Source: Deltaproteobacteria bacterium RIFOXYA12_FULL_61_11 (GTDB taxonomy: Bacteria; Bdellovibrionota_F; JAHFAK01; YA12-FULL-61-11). From it: 10,313 nucleotides of DNA. The DNA lies in contig MGSU01000133.1 in the NCBI GenBank assembly GCA_001799195.1, forward strand, positions 1-10,313, written 5' to 3'. A program made the position numbers and the translations under genes. This document shows positions 7,201 through 10,313 of the stretch, piece by piece. Position 1 is the first letter of the stretch, and every line of letters starts with the position of its first letter. The notes beneath the pieces were generated by a model that saw only the letters and a list, made by a program, of their open reading frames with translations, made no database searches and was not told the DNA's origin.

Positions 7201-8056
7201 GGTCCATTCCACCTACACCACGTTCGGCTACCTCATGAAGGTGACCGGCAAGGGGATGCAGGACGCGACCCAGATGGCGTTCCACCCGGACCGTCCCCTC
7301 GAGCAACGCGCCGAGGTCTCCCCTTACAGTCTGGAGAAGCCGAACCTCCAATCCTTGGCCCAAACCTACTCCAGCATGGGGACCGAGTTCGATCGTTACC
7401 TCGCCCTCCTGGAAAAAGGTGTTGGCCGTGAGGATGATATCCAGACCTGGGCCGACAAACTGGAGACCAGCGATCTCGCCCTGGACAACCTGATGAGCGC
7501 TTCCGAGGCCATGACCCTGGCCGCGGACCCCGAGAACCAGGACCTCTTCGCCGCCTCCCAGGATCTGCACGGTCAACGGGCCATGGCTCTGTCGGCCGTG
7601 ATGGAACAGGCCCTCGACCAGAGCGCGCCCGACATCGCCCTCATCCGTAGCGAGGAGCTGCGCGGCAGTGTGGAACGCTATCTCGGCGTCCTGCGCCAAG
7701 CCCGCGAGCACATCGTTTCCGCGAAGCTCGATTCTCACAAGGTCCTGCATCTCGAAGCCGTGACCTCGAGCAAGAGTTGGACCGGTACCCACACCGTGAA
7801 CGCGATCGTCCGCAACCGCAGCCGGAGCACCCTGCAGAAGGTCGAGGTGCAGCTCCTGAGCGGTCTGACTTTCGACCTCAAGTCGGCGCGGGTGCAGGTG
7901 CTCGAACAACTGAAGCCGGGTGAGGCCGCCGCCGTGCAGTGGAAGTTCAAGCTCAGCGGGTACGACCGCGACAACATCGCCTTGAAGTCGGTCACGGTGA
8001 TCTCGGCTGCCGAGGGCACGCCGATCGCCTCGAGGGTAGCCACGATCGTCGACTGA
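4217..8056 (+). CDS. Large secreted HEFQH metallopeptidase-like protein with membrane-prone C-terminal extension
   Basis: The 1279-residue product starts at the ATG at 4217, after a GGAAGGGGGG ribosome site. That start alone gives a signal peptide (MFKTLAIM..., probable cleavage EAQA|SRP after residue 21). Residues about 90-350 form a zincin domain: H203-E204-F-Q-H207 with WLNEA placing E223 as likely third ligand, then a YGYVYLWMYY helix. This matches the gluzincin pattern of M30 (hyicolysin)-like peptidases. Residues about 350-568 look beta-rich, and an Ala/Ser/Glu-rich linker covers about 569-625. A helical region has hydrophobic stretches at about 784-812, 841-858, 875-889 and 979-997. 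The last ~108 residues (from about 1172) look like a CARDB/Ig-type beta domain. Only two cysteines remain after the signal peptide. It heads a three-gene cassette, 17 bp before the next start. Peptidase class is well supported; substrate and the role of the extension are unknown. Confidence 0.88.
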   Translation: MFKTLAIMVLACMVVGFEAQASRPTDKGAWYSATPMFWDQGAKLLDAHGLQPLEQRPTEEPRVGQVEQFYTMNVAKSTVETTSAVLRAIGNHCYLYVEEGSDLGDQTVERLRKNFDEKIYPTNHRYFGSEWKPGIDWDERVTLLFLDIKDGWTPGKGYVGGYFSPVDEFSKRIWPTSNEREMVYLDTYPSDPDSEDFLGILAHEFQHMIHFNADPRETVWLNEAMAQIAFYVNGFGHAPQIMGFLGHNQFSLEKFKENGVFSYGYVYLWMYYLMTKYFGDDAAEQAETIKRLVASKKQGLDSIAEVLTERGVQKPLSTIFFEFAKANLYNDQANPFLGYDQSLPVRVQPARVHALGNLPAKAVEVKLAKLTTSYFSFLDKVRYLPVNPTMLDRIAVFADAEQGVLAWDINDGQLPPEAIIPAGSKIEGTKVLTPVKAIEGGHGVVLGPFTRLGVAVHRVNARFILAGAMQPEMVIPVYTMDKLSKPKAETVAAAGGQFRLDLTVKGSPLAALFVVLDRGESRELRDIPLQKGKARFELPLDPTVRGLHFGLAAFDGKKVSLEYKSVAREDLEASSASSAALRPVKAAKVEEEAPAAAVESRGAATARMSKLAERTARETRMVSKDNDSARLVDELLAFAEAEDPAHDNMGYRIAKKAELVHGLTHLQISPQWEQLLKLWKLLELLKGFPHLPLPDGFAIKDFDEAQTLSVLKHWADAFAVPYPFEKEFGPINLDFPKPKIGTEAEVKEALLRMTMCEAILEFAYNNGLTLASDTALTVYEFARFIWGVKMAVGTIAAQFGKVPVVGIVVKKLTNMIQAKLLNVVQNFAYFISNKLASPANLWVPILVSYAVNIYARVMDIEYEPEPLPGFENKEMVIGLFGSFVLASVPKIGMVARSQKALDLHTKAATALDVSGTYQQAVKKLIDDGDPTGFGSVRETIVREVTNRHQLSFEERRIARIGTRLTEVFQLAAVIDPTHITKILAIAAGVATSGVLVHSTYTTFGYLMKVTGKGMQDATQMAFHPDRPLEQRAEVSPYSLEKPNLQSLAQTYSSMGTEFDRYLALLEKGVGREDDIQTWADKLETSDLALDNLMSASEAMTLAADPENQDLFAASQDLHGQRAMALSAVMEQALDQSAPDIALIRSEELRGSVERYLGVLRQAREHIVSAKLDSHKVLHLEAVTSSKSWTGTHTVNAIVRNRSRSTLQKVEVQLLSGLTFDLKSARVQVLEQLKPGEAAAVQWKFKLSGYDRDNIALKSVTVISAAEGTPIASRVATIVD
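5932..5949 (+). repeat. Two tandem 9-bp units in the linker of the metallopeptidase gene
   Basis: GGCTTCCTC is repeated twice in tandem, in frame, within the stretch encoding ASSASSAA at residues 573-580. This is where the beta-rich part ends and the low-complexity linker begins, so small length changes here would be tolerated. Confidence 0.6.
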
Positions 8057-8073
8057 GACCGAGGAGGTACTCG

Positions 8074-9336
8074 ATGCGTTGCCTAGTGACCCTGCTGCTG
8101 GTCTTGACCGCCGGATCGGTTCTGGCCATCGGGAAGAACGACCCGGTCACCCCGATCGACGTCAACGACATTTTCGTTTCCGACAGCTTTATCGTGAAGC
8201 GGGCACCGTCCGTGGGTGAGTTCGACATCTGCGGCGTGACCGTGACCACGGGCGCGGGCGCCAACTACAGCGGTATCTCCGGGGTGCTCACCGGGGCCTT
8301 GGTCAAGATGCTCGCCGGCAAGACCTCGATCTCGCTCGTGCCCAAGAAGTTCATCGACTTCGTGCACATCAATCCGGATGTGATCATCAAGTCGTTGCCC
8401 TTCGCCCACTACTTCTCCTACATCTTCGACATCACCTCCTACCTGGAGGTGAAGTCCGGAGATCCGACCACCCGCGATATCGCTCCGTTCAAGTACCACA
8501 TCGGCAATCCCGAGACGAACGTGAACGTCAAGGAGTTGGAGAAGTTGATGCTGGTGCGTTTCCAGAAGCTCAACGAGCTGGCGGGAGCCGATGCCCTCTA
8601 CGCGTACAAGTTGCCTGACGGAACCCTGATCCGCGGCGATACCTACGGTATGTCCGAGGTCCTCTTCCACATCTCCTCGACCTACTGGGCGCCGGTGATC
8701 GAGCGGCTCAAGGTCTGGTGGAAGGGCCGCATGGAAGAGATTGTCGAGGGCAACGAAGAGCGCATTCTGCGCAGCATGGAGCAAGCCGGCAGTGACCTCA
8801 CCGTGGAGCAGATGATGGCCTTCCTCGACAGCGAGGAAGGGACCAACGTCTTCTGGGAGATTTTCAAGGAATTCAAGGGTGGTGTGACCCGGTCCGGGAA
8901 GGACATCAAAGAATTGCTCGAAATCCTGAACGACGTGGCCTTTGTCGAGACCGTGGTCGACGGACTGGGCAAGAACGGGGTCAAGGGCGCAAGCCTCGTC
9001 TTCAAGATCGGGGACGTGTTGCCCTATCCCAACCTCGAGATGCTGCTCCAGTTGTTGAAGGATATCATTAACAAGATCAAGAGCATACCGAAGATGCATC
9101 TGGGCTGGCCCAAGAATGACGTGCGTATGGCCATGGTCACCCGGTATCTCAACGAACAGGTGGTCGAGATCAGTAAGATCATCGTCACGCCCAGTTCCGT
9201 GGCCAATGACTGGTATCCCGTATTCCTGGCCACAGACTGGCACCGCGAGGTGCAGACGCTCGACGGCGAGCGCGTGGGCGCAGAGGGACCGGTCGCCCTC
9301 GGTCACTACGGCCGCCTGATGCAAGTCGCTCCCTGA
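8074..9336 (+). CDS. Unrecognised exported protein, second gene of the secreted cassette
   Basis: GAGGAGGT (8061-8068) lies 5 nt before the ATG at 8074, and the gene begins 17 bp after the metallopeptidase stop. The 420-residue product starts with a classical signal peptide (MRCLVTLLLVLTAGSVLA, probable cleavage after residue 18). The mature part has a single cysteine (C53, in FDICGVTV), a Gly/Thr/Ser-rich beta-like stretch (about 54-85), and a helix-rich middle and end with amphipathic segments. One of these is ELLEILNDVAFVETVVDGLG; another is LLQLLKDIINKIKSIPK. No catalytic motif, repeat or lipobox is visible. I do not recognise a family. Position and export signal suggest that it acts with the peptidase outside the inner membrane, as partner, substrate or chaperone; none of these is shown. 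Confidence 0.88.
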   Translation: MRCLVTLLLVLTAGSVLAIGKNDPVTPIDVNDIFVSDSFIVKRAPSVGEFDICGVTVTTGAGANYSGISGVLTGALVKMLAGKTSISLVPKKFIDFVHINPDVIIKSLPFAHYFSYIFDITSYLEVKSGDPTTRDIAPFKYHIGNPETNVNVKELEKLMLVRFQKLNELAGADALYAYKLPDGTLIRGDTYGMSEVLFHISSTYWAPVIERLKVWWKGRMEEIVEGNEERILRSMEQAGSDLTVEQMMAFLDSEEGTNVFWEIFKEFKGGVTRSGKDIKELLEILNDVAFVETVVDGLGKNGVKGASLVFKIGDVLPYPNLEMLLQLLKDIINKIKSIPKMHLGWPKNDVRMAMVTRYLNEQVVEISKIIVTPSSVANDWYPVFLATDWHREVQTLDGERVGAEGPVALGHYGRLMQVAP

Positions 9337-9363
9337 CCGTCAACCCAACGAGAGGTCGGACAC

Positions 9364-10242
9364 ATGAAAGCCCTATTCCTCGTCATCCTGCTCGTCAGTG
9401 CAGTAGCCCAGGCCGGTCAGGACGCCGTCCAGGCCCTGGTGGCGTATGCCACCGGCGAGGTCGAAGGCAGTGATGGTCTGATCGTCACGGCGAACGAACC
9501 CGAGGCCGCGGCCAAGATCCTCGCTCCGATCAATGACCATCTCCGCAGGTTAGGTCGCGAACCCTATGCCCTCCCCGAGAACGGGAAGCTGGTAGTCCTG
9601 GCCGGTTCTCCGGCGAGATTGCTGGTCGAGGAACTCGAGGCCGAGTTTGGCGAGACGGTACGCGCGGCCGACGAAGAGAAGAAATTCCTGGTTTTCATGG
9701 ACAAGCTCGCCGCCCTCTTCCTCGACCTCCTGAAGAAGGAATACGCCATCGGCAAACAGTTCCTCTCCTCGGCCGTTGGTATCATCACCGGGAACATCAC
9801 CTACGGGCTCACCATGCAGATCCTCAAGGAGATGATCCTGCGGCGCATCGGGGTCTGGGGCTTCGCCCTGTTCCCCTTCTCCGCGGCCGTCGATCTGGTC
9901 GCCGTGGCCCTCGGACTTGCGGCTTCGCTGATCACCGTCACGATCACGGGGGTCGTACTCTTCGTCCAGGCCATCCCACTCGCGCTCGTGAAGCTCATCT
10001 CCGTGGTCGCCAAGGGAGTGGTCAAGCTCGGCTCCTGGATCATCGGCAAGTTCAAGAAACAGCGCGGGTTGTTCCAACAGTTCCAAGATGAGGCCAAGCT
10101 CCGCCTCAACCGCGCCATCGGCGACCCCTTCACCCTCGAAGAGTTGGCCATCCGTCACGAAAACCTGACCGAGGCTCTCGATACCGAGGGCGAACCCCTG
10201 GAATTGGACCAGGCCGTTGTCGTGGTGCCCCTCAACGGGTGA
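9364..10242 (+). CDS. Exported protein with a long hydrophobic segment, third gene of the secreted cassette
   Basis: AGAGGT (9351-9356) is 7 nt upstream of the ATG, and the gap to the previous stop is 27 bp. The 292-residue product has a signal peptide (MKALFLVILLVSAVAQA, cleavage probably after residue 17). An alpha/beta-like soluble part covers about 20-105. A helix-rich segment follows, then residues 163-209 (from GVWGFALFPF to ALVK) with only one charged residue (D177) in 47. That is long enough for two membrane helices or a hairpin. A basic amphipathic stretch follows (VVKLGSWIIGKFKKQR, 219-234), then a charged acidic tail. There are no cysteines. I do not recognise a family. The layout would fit a membrane-inserting or pore-type component or an inner-membrane anchor for the cassette; this is inference only. 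Confidence 0.88.
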   Translation: MKALFLVILLVSAVAQAGQDAVQALVAYATGEVEGSDGLIVTANEPEAAAKILAPINDHLRRLGREPYALPENGKLVVLAGSPARLLVEELEAEFGETVRAADEEKKFLVFMDKLAALFLDLLKKEYAIGKQFLSSAVGIITGNITYGLTMQILKEMILRRIGVWGFALFPFSAAVDLVAVALGLAASLITVTITGVVLFVQAIPLALVKLISVVAKGVVKLGSWIIGKFKKQRGLFQQFQDEAKLRLNRAIGDPFTLEELAIRHENLTEALDTEGEPLELDQAVVVVPLNG

Positions 10243-10291
10243 ACGCGCTACGAGTACCCGCCGCAGGGCGGACCCTCCTGCGAGAGCGGCG

Positions 10292-10313
10292 ATGAAGCTC
10301 TCGGTCGTCATCA
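10292..10313 (+). CDS. Start of a further gene, possibly a family 2 glycosyltransferase
   Basis: The last 22 bases read ATG AAG CTC TCG GTC GTC ATC A, giving M-K-L-S-V-V-I. This is the characteristic first beta strand of GT-A family 2 glycosyltransferases, which usually continue with PVYNE or PAYNE. A GAGAG at 10282-10286 could serve as a weak ribosome site. It starts 49 bp after the preceding stop on the same strand. Seven residues cannot prove the family. Confidence 0.35.

Noticed and set aside
6815-7909. 364-codon minus-strand frame, and the 253-codon one at 9550-10311
   Set aside because: Both are mirror frames of well-supported plus-strand genes and have no recognisable motif.
8083-9324. 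413-codon minus-strand open frame almost covering the second cassette gene
   Set aside because: The plus-strand frame has a signal peptide, an excellent Shine-Dalgarno and operon spacing. The antisense frame is His/Asp/Val/Gly-rich, a codon-bias shadow.
8074-9336. TraU-like conjugation protein for the second cassette gene
   Set aside because: A YWxP segment and an FDIC near the N-terminus recalled TraU, but the multiple conserved cysteines of that family are missing and no other transfer gene is present.
10258-10271. CCGCC-GCAG-GGCGG hairpin after the third cassette gene as a terminator
   Set aside because: The stem has only 5 bp, no U-tract follows, and a probable gene starts 20 bp later on the same strand.

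Overview
The window is GC-rich bacterial DNA with tight gene spacing, strong Shine-Dalgarno sites and mostly envelope or exported products. A lipoprotein built from tandem Ig/cadherin-like domains, a VKOR-DsbA fusion and very large secreted metallopeptidase-type proteins together suggest a Gram-negative of the Myxococcota/Deltaproteobacteria kind. That assignment is inference from style; no phylogenetic marker gene is present.

Layout. (1) 1-1742, minus strand: the 5' part (580 codons visible, C-terminus beyond the window edge) of a gene for a surface lipoprotein. It has an acidic linker and six visible domains of about 90 residues, each carrying one Cys-x11-Cys pair. It has no stop codon inside the window, so a simple ORF scan can miss it. 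(2) 1743-2212: a 470-bp divergent intergenic region with candidate promoters on both sides. It also holds a 17-bp imperfect inverted repeat spanning 139 bp, flanked by short direct repeats. (3) 2213-4056, plus strand: a two-gene operon with a 4-bp ATGA overlap, encoding a VKOR-DsbA disulfide-forming fusion protein and a 207-residue cytoplasmic protein of unknown function. (4) 4057-4216: an AT-rich island with a palindrome, followed by a promoter with a perfect TTGACA -35 box. (5) 4217-10242, plus strand: three closely spaced genes, all for exported proteins. They are a 1279-residue HEFQH metallopeptidase-like protein with a long C-terminal extension, a 420-residue unrecognised exported protein, and a 292-residue exported protein with a long hydrophobic segment. 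(6) 10292-end: the first seven codons (MKLSVVI) of what is probably another gene, possibly a family 2 glycosyltransferase.

How the parts may work together. The VKOR-DsbA fusion is divergent from a lipoprotein whose every visible domain carries a cysteine pair, so a dedicated oxidase-substrate relation is plausible. The three-gene cassette downstream of the AT-rich promoter region looks like one transcription unit for a secreted or envelope-located system: a protease joined to membrane-prone segments, plus two partner proteins that I cannot place in any known family. This is the best candidate here for something undescribed. Its function is not shown by the sequence.
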